NCBI GenBank assembly: GCA_036565605.1
Contig: DATCXV010000009.1
Location: forward strand, 10,433 to 74,432
From: UBA6065 sp036565605
GTDB taxonomy: Bacteria > Patescibacteriota > Minisyncoccia > Phycocordibacterales > UBA6065
Length of the DNA stretch: 64,000 nucleotides
Direction of reading: 5' to 3'
A program made the translations under genes and the position numbers. The notes below the pieces were generated by a model, which ran no database searches, was not told the origin of the DNA, and saw only the letters and a list, made by a program, of their open reading frames with translations. This document shows, in pieces, positions 16,357 to 23,457 of this stretch (its first letter is position 1; every line of letters begins with the position of its first letter).

Positions 16357-17484
16357 CTACTTTACGTGCGAAAGCGCAATATTCACGATTTCTCTAGCGA
16401 TTTTATCTGCTGCGTCTTTATGAGCAAAGGCTCCGGCGGCTTCCTTCATCTTTTGCGCAATGGCAGGGTTTGTGACTAGGCGATCGATTTCAGCTGACAA
16501 TACGTGCGGCGAAAGGTTCGACTCTTCAATGACCGAACACGCTCCGGCCGCGGCGTATGCGAAAGCGTTCGAAGTTTGGTCATGGCTTATCGATTCTGGA
16601 ATAGGAATGATGATGGACGGTCTCTTCCACAAAGCGATCTCGAAGATTTGGGAACCAGCGCGTGAAATGATTACCGAGGCAGCTCCAGCAGCCATGCGCA
16701 ACGTTAACGTATTCAGATACGCATGAGGCTTGTAACGATTCTGGTTCGGATTCTCGCGCAGAATGACGGCGGCGGTGTTTGTCATCTCGTCGATATTTTC
16801 TTTGCCTGTCTGATGGATCACGGAATATTTCGAAACCAGATCCGGCAGAATGTCGATCATTGCATCGTTGATGCGTTTTGAACCTTGTGAACCACCCAGA
16901 ATAAGAATGACCGGCACATCGTTTTCGAGCTTCAGATATTCGCGTGCCCCTTCGGTTAAAGGCTCCATTACTTCTCTGCGTACCGGATTGCCAGTTTCGG
17001 CTACTTTACCTTTTGGAAAATACTGGGCTGCCTGCGGATATGATACAGCGATTCTTTGTGCAAACTTCCCTGCCCACAAATTAACGCGACCCGGGTGCGA
17101 GTCGGACTCATGGATCACCACTGGAATGTGCAAAAGACGCGCGGCAAACAAAACCGGAAACGAAACATAGCCGCCTTTGCCAAAAACCACATCAGGATAA
17201 ATGCGCCAGACGGTTATAACCGCCTGTATGATGCCCGCTGCTGTTTTGAACAGGTCTACAAGATTTAGAAACGAAAAATAGCGACGTACTTTACCCGCAT
17301 AACTTTTCTCGAAGGTAATACCGCGTTCATACAAGGCGCGTTCGTCATACGGGGATGGAGCGAGGTAAAAAAGCCGCGCATCAAGGAGCTTTTCCTGTTT
17401 AACGATATCATTGATCGATTCCGCGACAGCAAGCAAGGGATAGAAATGACCGCCCGTGCCGCCTCCGGTGAGGATGATTTTCAT
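16357..17484 (-). CDS. murG: UDP-N-acetylglucosamine transferase MurG
   Basis: The 375-aa membrane-associated glycosyltransferase adds GlcNAc to lipid I to make lipid II. The N-terminal LTGGGTGGHFYPLLA is the lipid-binding glycine loop. FGKGGYVSFPV and HESDSHPGRVN are conserved N-domain elements. LGGSQGSKRIN begins the C-domain, and SRAGSQIFEIALWKRPSIIIPIP is the UDP-GlcNAc site. It lies directly downstream of ftsW, with its own TG-C-TAGAAT box, six bases before the ATG. Confidence 0.95.
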   Translation of the reverse strand: MKIILTGGGTGGHFYPLLAVAESINDIVKQEKLLDARLFYLAPSPYDERALYERGITFEKSYAGKVRRYFSFLNLVDLFKTAAGIIQAVITVWRIYPDVVFGKGGYVSFPVLFAARLLHIPVVIHESDSHPGRVNLWAGKFAQRIAVSYPQAAQYFPKGKVAETGNPVRREVMEPLTEGAREYLKLENDVPVILILGGSQGSKRINDAMIDILPDLVSKYSVIHQTGKENIDEMTNTAAVILRENPNQNRYKPHAYLNTLTLRMAAGAASVIISRAGSQIFEIALWKRPSIIIPIPESISHDQTSNAFAYAAAGACSVIEESNLSPHVLSAEIDRLVTNPAIAQKMKEAAGAFAHKDAADKIAREIVNIALSHVK

Positions 17485-17490
17485 GCGGCA

Positions 17491-17499
17491 ATTCTAGCA
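17491..17499 (-). promoter_or_regulatory. Extended -10 box of murG
   Basis: Minus-strand TG-C-TAGAAT ends six bases before ATG 17484. Confidence 0.6.
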
Positions 17500-17510
17500 C
17501 ACGAAATCTC

Positions 17511-18608
17511 CTATCTTTTTGCCGTCCTCGAAATATTCAAAAGCATGCCGCATTCTGCTAGGACGAAGAAAAGCGCCGTGCCTCCTTGCGACACGAACAA
17601 TAATGGGATGCCAGAAAGCGGCAGGACACCTGCCATGGCCCCGATGTTCACGAATGATTGTGCAATTACGAACGTGGCGATACCGGTCGCAAGAAGCGAT
17701 CCAAAGGGGTCGCTTGCTCGTGCGGCGATGCGGAATGTACGCAGAGCAAAAAAGACGTACAGACCGATCAGGGTAATGGATCCGATGAGACCGAATTCTT
17801 CAGCAGCAACAGCGAAGATCGAGTCGCCCACTGGCTCGGGCAGGTATGCAAATTTTTGGATGGACTGACCGAAGCCGCGGCCGGTTATTTGTCCCGATCC
17901 GATGGCGATAAGTGATTGTTCTATCTGATATCCAGATGTCTGGCTTTTTTCGGCCGGGTGAATGAACGTTTCAATACGTGCGCGCACGTATGGTCTCCAT
18001 ACAGCAAGTGCCGCCAAAGCGACAAGTCCGATCGCCCCTACGGCAAAGATGTGTTTCCACTTCCCTCCTGCCACCAGATACATGGCGACGATCGAACATG
18101 AAATGACAGCCAATGTGTCTGTGTCAGGCTGAAGCAAACATAGAATGCCAACCACAACAAGCATTACGCACAAAGGCACCAGTCCTCGTCGCCAGTCTTT
18201 GATGCGCTCGCCCACGAGTGAAAGCCAGGCTGCAAAGCAGATGACTGCCGTAATCTTTAACGCCTCGGATACTTGAAATGAGAACGATCCAACCAAAAGC
18301 CATCGCGTCGCGCCGCCATGTGAAAGTCCAAGTCCGGGAATGAAAATGATCAGGTTTAAAACGATGGCAGCCAGAAATGCCCAGAAGGACCAGGTGCGCA
18401 GGCGCAGATAGTCCAGGCGCGAGAATGCCCACAGCGCTACAAGTCCAGGCAAAAGGCCAATGGTCACCTGCTTCCAGGCGATGGAACTCATGTGTGCCTG
18501 ATCTCGGGCTAACAGTCCAAGCGATGCAGAAAGAAAAATAAGAAATCCTGCTGTGACCAAGGCAAGGATCGATACAAGGAGCGGAGTATCAACGCGGCGA
18601 ATGCGCAT
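17511..18608 (-). CDS. ftsW: Peptidoglycan glycosyltransferase FtsW/RodA (SEDS)
   Basis: The 365-aa polytopic membrane protein has about ten hydrophobic helices. SEDS-family signatures include GGATRWLLVGSFSFQVSEALK (the GA-WI-L..F-QPSE.AK region), AGGKWKHIF and the C-terminal PLSGIPLLFVSQGGTALFF. With MurG just downstream it would polymerise lipid II, either at the septum (FtsW) or in the side wall (RodA). Proximity to murG favours FtsW. The start is ATG 18608: TG-A-TATACT ends seven bases before it, and the longer reading frame runs through a terminator. Confidence 0.9.
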   Translation of the reverse strand: MRIRRVDTPLLVSILALVTAGFLIFLSASLGLLARDQAHMSSIAWKQVTIGLLPGLVALWAFSRLDYLRLRTWSFWAFLAAIVLNLIIFIPGLGLSHGGATRWLLVGSFSFQVSEALKITAVICFAAWLSLVGERIKDWRRGLVPLCVMLVVVGILCLLQPDTDTLAVISCSIVAMYLVAGGKWKHIFAVGAIGLVALAALAVWRPYVRARIETFIHPAEKSQTSGYQIEQSLIAIGSGQITGRGFGQSIQKFAYLPEPVGDSIFAVAAEEFGLIGSITLIGLYVFFALRTFRIAARASDPFGSLLATGIATFVIAQSFVNIGAMAGVLPLSGIPLLFVSQGGTALFFVLAECGMLLNISRTAKR

Positions 18609-18615
18609 ATGAAAA

Positions 18616-18624
18616 AGTATATCA
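18616..18624 (-). promoter_or_regulatory. Extended -10 box of ftsW
   Basis: Minus-strand TG-A-TATACT ends seven bases before ATG 18608, giving a leaderless mRNA. Confidence 0.65.
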
Positions 18625-18630
18625 CGCAGA

Positions 18631-18662
18631 AAACAAAAACCGCTCGGAATAATTCCAAGCGG
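18631..18662 (-). terminator. Terminator upstream of ftsW
   Basis: On the minus strand CCGCTTGGAA and TTCCGAGCGG pair over 10 bp (one G-T) and TTTTTGTTTT follows. It ends the transcript that begins near 18900. Confidence 0.8.
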
Positions 18663-18734
18663 CATTGTTTTGGGCTGTTCGTGTTAGACACGTAAGCCGG
18701 GAGAAACCCTTTTGGATTGATCCAAAGGTGAAAC

Positions 18735-18944
18735 CTAGTTGTTTTCGTTCAGTATTCGCAACAGAGACCGTTCGTCGTCGTTAGCATCAGATCCTGGAGG
18801 GACCGCGGCATCAGGTGCAAACCATATGTTTGTACCTGGTTGGGATGTGATGGACGTTCGCGCCGTCGCTTTGTTGCGTTCAAAGAACTTACCAACCTTA
18901 TAAGCTAGTATAGCAGATCCTATGAATTTGTCAAGCGATCTGCT
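18735..18944 (-). other. Open frame after the dacA stop, inside a separately promoted transcript
   Basis: After the dacA TAG the same frame stays open for 69 codons to TAG 18735-18737 and reads like protein (KVGKFFERNKAT, then TNIWFAPDAAVPPG, then DDERSLLRILNENN). It has no ATG, GTG or TTG near its beginning. A promoter at 18907-18934 and a terminator at 18631-18662 define a transcript of about 240 bases over it. It could be a small protein with an unusual start, a lost C-terminal extension of dacA, or a non-coding RNA. The 336-base gap between ftsW and dacA holds nothing else. Confidence 0.35.
18907..18934 (-). promoter_or_regulatory. Promoter in the dacA-ftsW gap
   Basis: On the minus strand TTGACA (18929-18934), 16 bases and TATACT (18907-18912) with an extended TG give a start near 18900. 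Confidence 0.7.
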
Positions 18945-19895
18945 CTATTGAGCCACAGACTGCGACGTTGTGGCCAGGTAATTGATAGTTGCCTTTACCA
19001 AAGCACTCATATCCGTAAATCGTCCATCATAAGACGAGCCAAGTACCGTGACGATAATAGGGTGTCCAAGCCCCGCATCGAACGCAACGGTCAGGTTTCC
19101 TCCGGACAGATCTGTGTAACCAGTTTTCGAGGCGATTGCTCCAGGAATATCAGGCAGCGCCTTGTTCGTGTTCCCTGCCGGGTGTGCCGCGATCTTTGAA
19201 TCGATCACGGTCGCATTCAGTGCAGTTGCTTCGACAATGTGAGGATCTTTGTCGAGGATTTTTTTCAAAAGTTTTGTTACGTCGCGCGCTGAACCATATC
19301 CTCCGGCCTGGGTTGTGGTTATATCGAGACCAGAATAGTTATAGAAATGCATACTTGAAAGTCCAAGCTTCGTTGCTTGTATATTCATGTGTTCGATAAA
19401 TTCAGAAGTTGGTGTCGATTCGATTGGAGTCGATGTTGCGGCGGCGATAAGTTGTGCGCCTGCAACCGAAGCGATGGCGCGCGCTCCGTCGTTAGAAGAA
19501 ACGATCAGACTGAAATCTATCAGAGAACCCAAATCCCATTCCTCGTCGGTGTAAAGCCCTGTGTCCCCTTCCTCGCGCACGTCATCGGCGGTAACCCGGA
19601 CCAACAGATAACGTGGCACGATTCCGTACGCCGTATAAGCAGTCATTAATTTTGTAAGCGAAGCAAGCGGCAGCGATTCGTCTGCATTATGTTCAAAAAT
19701 GGTTCGCCCGGTCTGTGCGTCATACACAATAGCGGCCTTCGCTTCAATCGCCGGTGCGATAAACAGCGGTGTTGAAGTCGAAGTGATCTCTTCTGTAATC
19801 TTATGCTCTCGACCTGGATAGGACCACCACAAAAACAGCCCCAGTAGGAGCGTCACTGCTATTGTTTCAAGCCATGCGCGAGTTCGTGGATCCAT
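18945..19895 (-). CDS. dacA: D-alanyl-D-alanine carboxypeptidase (S11 penicillin-binding protein)
   Basis: The 316-aa protein has an N-terminal signal anchor (ETIAVTLLLGLFLWWSY) and the S11 serine peptidase fold. SLTK near residue 78 is the SXXK nucleophile box, SSN near 132 is the SXN box, and KTGYTDLSGGN near 255 holds the KTG triad. It would trim the terminal D-Ala of peptidoglycan stem peptides. There is no clear C-terminal amphipathic anchor. It begins six bases after the scpB stop and is probably co-transcribed with scpB. Confidence 0.92.
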   Translation of the reverse strand: MDPRTRAWLETIAVTLLLGLFLWWSYPGREHKITEEITSTSTPLFIAPAIEAKAAIVYDAQTGRTIFEHNADESLPLASLTKLMTAYTAYGIVPRYLLVRVTADDVREEGDTGLYTDEEWDLGSLIDFSLIVSSNDGARAIASVAGAQLIAAATSTPIESTPTSEFIEHMNIQATKLGLSSMHFYNYSGLDITTTQAGGYGSARDVTKLLKKILDKDPHIVEATALNATVIDSKIAAHPAGNTNKALPDIPGAIASKTGYTDLSGGNLTVAFDAGLGHPIIVTVLGSSYDGRFTDMSALVKATINYLATTSQSVAQ

Positions 19896-19901
19896 ATTTG
19901 G

Positions 19902-20441
19902 TTATGCAGTCGTCTGTTCAGCGGTGAATGCCTCGAGCTCTGCTTTCACTTGTGTAAACTCGGGCAAATCTTCAATGCGCGAGACACCTACGTGTGACAA
20001 AAGTTCGACCGTCGGTTTGTACGAAAAGCCTCGGCCTTCTTTTTCGGTCGTGCGTTCAATTAATCCGCGGACAAGCAGATTACGAATGATGAACGACGAA
20101 TTGACGCCGCGAATATAATCAATATCAGAGCGGCGGACCGGTCCTTTGTACAAAATTATGGTAAGCGTTTCCAGTCCAGCTTTGCCTAAATCTCGGTACA
20201 GTTCTTCTTTGGTCAGCTTTTCTATAAGAGCGCTTGCTTCTGGAGCGGTACGGAGCTCGATTTCATCGCTGGCGCGTACAATGCGCAGGCCACGGATTGA
20301 AAGCTTTTGTTCCAGGCTGGTCAGTGCCGTTTCCAGTTCTTCGGCCGTGCATTCCAAAGCAGCCGCGACTTTCGCCTTCTTCCAAGGCTCGCCTTTCCAA
20401 AATAGAACGGCTTCAAGCTGTGATTCTAGGTCCATGGCCAT
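19902..20441 (-). CDS. scpB: Segregation and condensation protein B
   Basis: The 179-aa protein starts MAMDLESQLEAVLFWKGEP and consists of the family's two winged helices, with RSDIDYIRGVNSSFIIRNLLVRGLIE (about residues 110-135) as the second. It binds the ScpA kleisin in the SMC complex that compacts and segregates chromosomes. ATG 20441 is chosen because TATACT ends eight bases upstream. scpA lies upstream but is separated by a terminator and 285 bases, so the pair is not a tight operon. dacA follows. Confidence 0.88.
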   Translation of the reverse strand: MAMDLESQLEAVLFWKGEPWKKAKVAAALECTAEELETALTSLEQKLSIRGLRIVRASDEIELRTAPEASALIEKLTKEELYRDLGKAGLETLTIILYKGPVRRSDIDYIRGVNSSFIIRNLLVRGLIERTTEKEGRGFSYKPTVELLSHVGVSRIEDLPEFTQVKAELEAFTAEQTTA

Positions 20442-20449
20442 ATTGTTCC

Positions 20450-20455
20450 AGTATA
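20450..20455 (-). promoter_or_regulatory. -10 box of scpB
   Basis: Minus-strand TATACT ends eight bases before ATG 20441. The rest of the 285-base gap to scpA holds only the scpA terminator and a small AAGGTA-CA-TACCTT palindrome near 20510. I see no gene in it. Confidence 0.55.
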
Positions 20456-20696
20456 AATCCAAATAAAAAATATTGCGACACAAATAAAAAGATTCTGGCG
20501 AAAGTAAAGGTATGTACCTTCGTACTATCTATGCGGGTTAACACAGGAAATCAAGTTATGTCCGCGCAATCACAACCGAATAGCGAGATAAAGCGACAGT
20601 AATACCTGCCGCCTTCAATCAAGATGCCGCTCATAACGGCACCGTTGTGGAGGGTAAATCCAATCACATCTTCCCAACGTTTTCACAGCACTTCAA

Positions 20697-20722
20697 AAAG
20701 CCGCCGATCGACCGGCGGCTTT
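20697..20722 (-). terminator. Terminator after scpA
   Basis: GCCGCCG and CGGCGGC pair with flanking AAA/TTT. On the minus strand TTTTTG follows. Confidence 0.85.
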
Positions 20723-20726
20723 CGGT

Positions 20727-21455
20727 TTAATATCGCGGCACGCCTACCTGCTCTGTTTCCATATGGATATCGTCGAAATGTCGTTCTTGCGAGACATTAA
20801 TGATGCCCTGCTTTACTAATTCAAGCATAGCCAAAAACGAAACGATCACATTTACCTTTTCGGTCGGATTTCCCTTTTGACCGCCAGAAAATTCGCGGAA
20901 AGACATCTTTAGGCTTTCGGATACGCGTTTGGTCAGGCTTTCGATCATTTGTTCCAGGCTTATGACTTTGTCCACGACCACTTTCGGCAAAAATTCGCGC
21001 TTGGGCAGATTTTGCAGAACGCGTTTGGCAGCATCAAGCAAGTTAGCCAAGGTCATATCGGCATCCGGCGCAAAGACCGGGTCCAAGCGGCGCTCGCCGC
21101 GAGAAAACAAAACCTGTGCGCCGAACAAAGGCTTTATCTTCTGCGACAAGGTGCGCATGCGCTCGTAGACTTTCAGGCGGCGTTCCAGGTCTTCGATGGA
21201 CGCTTGTTCCTCGGTCGTCAAATTCAGGGTTGGTAGAAGCGATTTTGATTTGATCAACAGGAGCGTTGAAGCAACTAATACGAATTGGGCGCTGTCGGCG
21301 ACCGGAAATTCGCCAAGAGTCTTTACATATTCAATATAATCATCAGCGACCTTTGCTAAAGACACATCGTTTACGAACAGTTTTCGCTTCTCGATGAGGT
21401 CAAGAAGAAGCTCAAGCGGGCCTTCAAAATGTTCCTGTTTGACGGTGAATGACAT
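20727..21455 (-). CDS. scpA: Segregation and condensation protein A (kleisin)
   Basis: The 242-aa protein begins MSFTVKQEHFEGPLELLLDLIEKRKL, the diagnostic N-terminus of ScpA that binds the SMC neck. DVSLAKVADDYIEYV follows. The middle is a helical linker, and the C-terminal winged helix ends with VSFLAMLELVKQGIINVSQ and FDDIH. It bridges SMC heads with ScpB. The longer frame upstream is not used because the -10 box TACAAT (21472-21477) lies in it, 16 bases before this ATG. Confidence 0.9.
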   Translation of the reverse strand: MSFTVKQEHFEGPLELLLDLIEKRKLFVNDVSLAKVADDYIEYVKTLGEFPVADSAQFVLVASTLLLIKSKSLLPTLNLTTEEQASIEDLERRLKVYERMRTLSQKIKPLFGAQVLFSRGERRLDPVFAPDADMTLANLLDAAKRVLQNLPKREFLPKVVVDKVISLEQMIESLTKRVSESLKMSFREFSGGQKGNPTEKVNVIVSFLAMLELVKQGIINVSQERHFDDIHMETEQVGVPRY

Positions 21456-21471
21456 GGCTTCAATTGAGGCT

Positions 21472-21480
21472 ATTGTAGCA
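21472..21480 (-). promoter_or_regulatory. Extended -10 box of scpA
   Basis: Minus-strand TG-C-TACAAT gives a start near 21465 and a leader of about nine bases. Confidence 0.5.
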
Positions 21481-21507
21481 TGTTGGTCACCTACTTTGAT
21501 TAAAAGA

Positions 21508-21536
21508 TAACCGCTCTCCAAAAAAATGGGAGCGGT
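21508..21536 (-). terminator. Terminator of an orphan minus-strand transcript
   Basis: ACCGCTC and GAGCGGT form the stem with a T-rich loop. On the minus strand TTATCTTTT follows. Together with the aspS terminator at 21762 it brackets a 225-base stretch without a confident gene. The 354-base scpA-aspS gap holds these two hairpins and the scpA promoter only. Confidence 0.65.
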
Positions 21537-21761
21537 CTGGTGGAATGAAATAAAGAACTGAATGGATCCTCTCGCGTTGGCCTTATGCCAAAGTGACTTA
21601 TGGATTGCGCGGGTTTGAAGGCAATAGACGCCATGTGGAGATCGATGACTGCTGTCATGGAAACTCCGCTCGGAACTTTCTTGCGAAAGAGCTGTGGAGG
21701 GAGAGAAACTATCTCGATCCTTCCACTAATAGTACGTTTGAGAAGCGGCAAAAATTTCAAA

Positions 21762-21791
21762 GAAAACCGGCACCTTGTGGAGCCGGTTTTC
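21762..21791 (-). terminator. Terminator after aspS
   Basis: GAAAACCGGC and GCCGGTTTTC pair over 10 bp, followed on the minus strand by TTTG and then a later T-run. Confidence 0.75.
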
Positions 21792-21809
21792 TGCTGAACT
21801 ATCAATATC

Positions 21810-23204
21810 TTAAGCCTTCTTTTTGACAGTAATTCCCAACTCCATGAGCTGACTGTTCGATACCTCCGATGGCGACTGCATCATAAGGTCCCTTCCCTCG
21901 CCCGTTTTGGCGAAGGCGATCACCTCGCGGATGTTTGGTTCGTTCTGGAGGATTGCCATTAAACGGTCCATGCCCCAGGCGATGCCGCCGTGCGGAGGCG
22001 CGCCATAGCTGAAAGCTTCCAACATGTGACCGAAACCGGACTGAATTTTCGCTTCGTCATAATTCATGACTTCAAGCACTTTGCGCAAGGCTTCCGGCTT
22101 GTGATTGCGGATCGAGCCGCCGCCGATCTCGAAGCCGTTCAGCGCTACGTCGTATTGGGTGGTCAGGATCTGCTCGATATTTTCCTTCTTCATGAGCATG
22201 TCCATGTGCTCTGGCTTCGGGGCCGAGAACGGGTTGTGGGTGAAAGTCCAGCCGCCCTGGTCGTTTTTCTCGAAGAACGGAAAGTCCACGACCCAGCAGA
22301 ATGCAAGCAGATCAGGGTCATTTTTATCCGTGCGCAAATCCGGCTTGTCGGAATTGTATTTTTCCATCGCTTCTTTATATGAAAGGCGCGGGAATGGAAT
22401 TTCTTGGATCTTTTTATGTGGGGCGACGGTCTTTACCAGATCGATGAGTAATCGTTCGTTCAATGCCATGACATCTTCGCGAGTGACGAAGCTCATCTCC
22501 ATATCGAGCTGTGTGAATTCCGGCTGGCGGTCACCACGGGTGTCTTCATCACGCATGCAGCGCGCAATTTGAAAGTAGCGTTCAAAGCCGGACGTCATCA
22601 ACAGCTGCTTATACTGCTGGGGCGACTGCGGCAGTGCATAGAATTTGCCGTTTTCGAGGCGCGACGGTACCAGAAAGCCGCGGGCGCCATCATGAGTGAA
22701 TTTGGTAAGCATCGGTGTTTCGATCTCGGCAAAGCCTTCTTTGGTAAGCCAGTTACGCACGAACATGTTGACCGAGTGGCGGGTACGGATATTCTTTTGA
22801 AGGCGCGGCCGGCGCAAGTCCAAATATCGGTATGTAAGGCGCGGCTCTTCACCGATCTCGCGGCCATCCGAACGAACGTCGATGGGCGTGGTCTGGGCTT
22901 CGTTCAGGACTTTGATGTCAAGAATTTCAAGCTCGATCGAGCCGTTCTGTTTATCTTTTTGAATGTTCTTTTCCGGGCGCGGGTTTACCTTGCCGGTGAT
23001 TTCCACTACCCATTCCGTGCGCAGAGTCTGGGCGATCGCCATCGACTCTGCCTTCGGCAAAACAACACCTTGGACGTAGCCCGTCATATCACGGAAGTCC
23101 AAAAAGATCAGTTTGCCTTGGTCGCGGCGGACGTCAACCCAACCTTTGATGATGACAGTCTCGCCTTTCTTTGATTCGAGGTCTTTGATGAGTGTTCGTT
23201 CCAT
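21810..23204 (-). CDS. aspS: Aspartyl-tRNA synthetase without the GAD insertion domain
   Basis: The 464-aa class II synthetase is of bacterial type, with an N-terminal OB fold (GWVDVRRDQGKLIFLDFRD) that binds the anticodon. Motif 2 region FRDEDTRGDR-like appears as MRDEDTRGDRQPEFTQLD, and motif 3 is GIAWGMDRL near the end. Bacterial AspRS is about 590 aa because of a GAD domain of some 120 residues inserted between motifs 2 and 3. Here RLSYKEAMEKYNSDKPDLR is joined almost directly to DLLAFCWVVDFP, so that domain is absent. Expression is probably controlled by the T-box leader upstream. Confidence 0.93.
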   Translation of the reverse strand: MERTLIKDLESKKGETVIIKGWVDVRRDQGKLIFLDFRDMTGYVQGVVLPKAESMAIAQTLRTEWVVEITGKVNPRPEKNIQKDKQNGSIELEILDIKVLNEAQTTPIDVRSDGREIGEEPRLTYRYLDLRRPRLQKNIRTRHSVNMFVRNWLTKEGFAEIETPMLTKFTHDGARGFLVPSRLENGKFYALPQSPQQYKQLLMTSGFERYFQIARCMRDEDTRGDRQPEFTQLDMEMSFVTREDVMALNERLLIDLVKTVAPHKKIQEIPFPRLSYKEAMEKYNSDKPDLRTDKNDPDLLAFCWVVDFPFFEKNDQGGWTFTHNPFSAPKPEHMDMLMKKENIEQILTTQYDVALNGFEIGGGSIRNHKPEALRKVLEVMNYDEAKIQSGFGHMLEAFSYGAPPHGGIAWGMDRLMAILQNEPNIREVIAFAKTGEGRDLMMQSPSEVSNSQLMELGITVKKKA

Positions 23205-23229
23205 TGTAATTCGTTAAGAGACGGGGTGT

Positions 23230-23283
23230 ATATAAAAAAGCGCCCCTCCGAAAACAAGCTTTCGCTTGCTCTCGCAGGGGCGC
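23230..23283 (-). terminator. Terminator of the aspS T-box
   Basis: GCGCCCCT and AGGGGCGC form the stem with an inner CAAGC-GAAA-GCTTG hairpin. TTTTTTATAT follows on the minus strand, 26 bases before the aspS ATG. Confidence 0.85.
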
Positions 23284-23425
23284 CCTCAAAATAAAGAGAG
23301 TCGCGGTGCCACCCTGTCTTGTAACTTGTTTATACCGCATCGGGCGGCATCCGGGGGATTCTACGGCCTTTGCAGGCTTTCCTTCCCCGTCCTCGCCGGT
23401 GTCTGCCGGGTCGTCAGATGAAAAT
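23230..23425 (-). promoter_or_regulatory. T-box riboswitch leader of aspS
   Basis: On the minus strand the leader carries the hallmark AGGGTGGCACCGCG (23302-23315), whose TGGC bulge would pair with tRNA ending GCCA. The discriminator base G matches tRNA-Asp. Upstream is a Stem-I-like region with several nested hairpins (CGGCA/TGCCG, GGGG/CCCC, GCCT-GCAA-AGGC) and several GAC triplets as candidate specifiers. Downstream is a terminator. The family senses uncharged tRNA and turns on its synthetase gene. I cannot decide which GAC is the specifier. Confidence 0.82.
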
Positions 23426-23454
23426 ACTGTAGCGCGATTGTCAGTCGTTGTAAA
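23426..23454 (-). promoter_or_regulatory. Promoter of the aspS leader
   Basis: On the minus strand TTTACA (23449-23454), 17 bases and TACAGT (23426-23431) give a start near 23419, just before the T-box. Confidence 0.55.
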
Positions 23455-23457
23455 TAT

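Noticed and set aside
21500..21805. 101-codon minus-strand open frame between aspS and scpA
   Set aside because: It begins in one terminator hairpin and reads through another. No promoter or family match supports translation.
22569..23174. 201-codon plus-strand open frame
   Set aside because: It is antisense to aspS, whose motifs are unambiguous.
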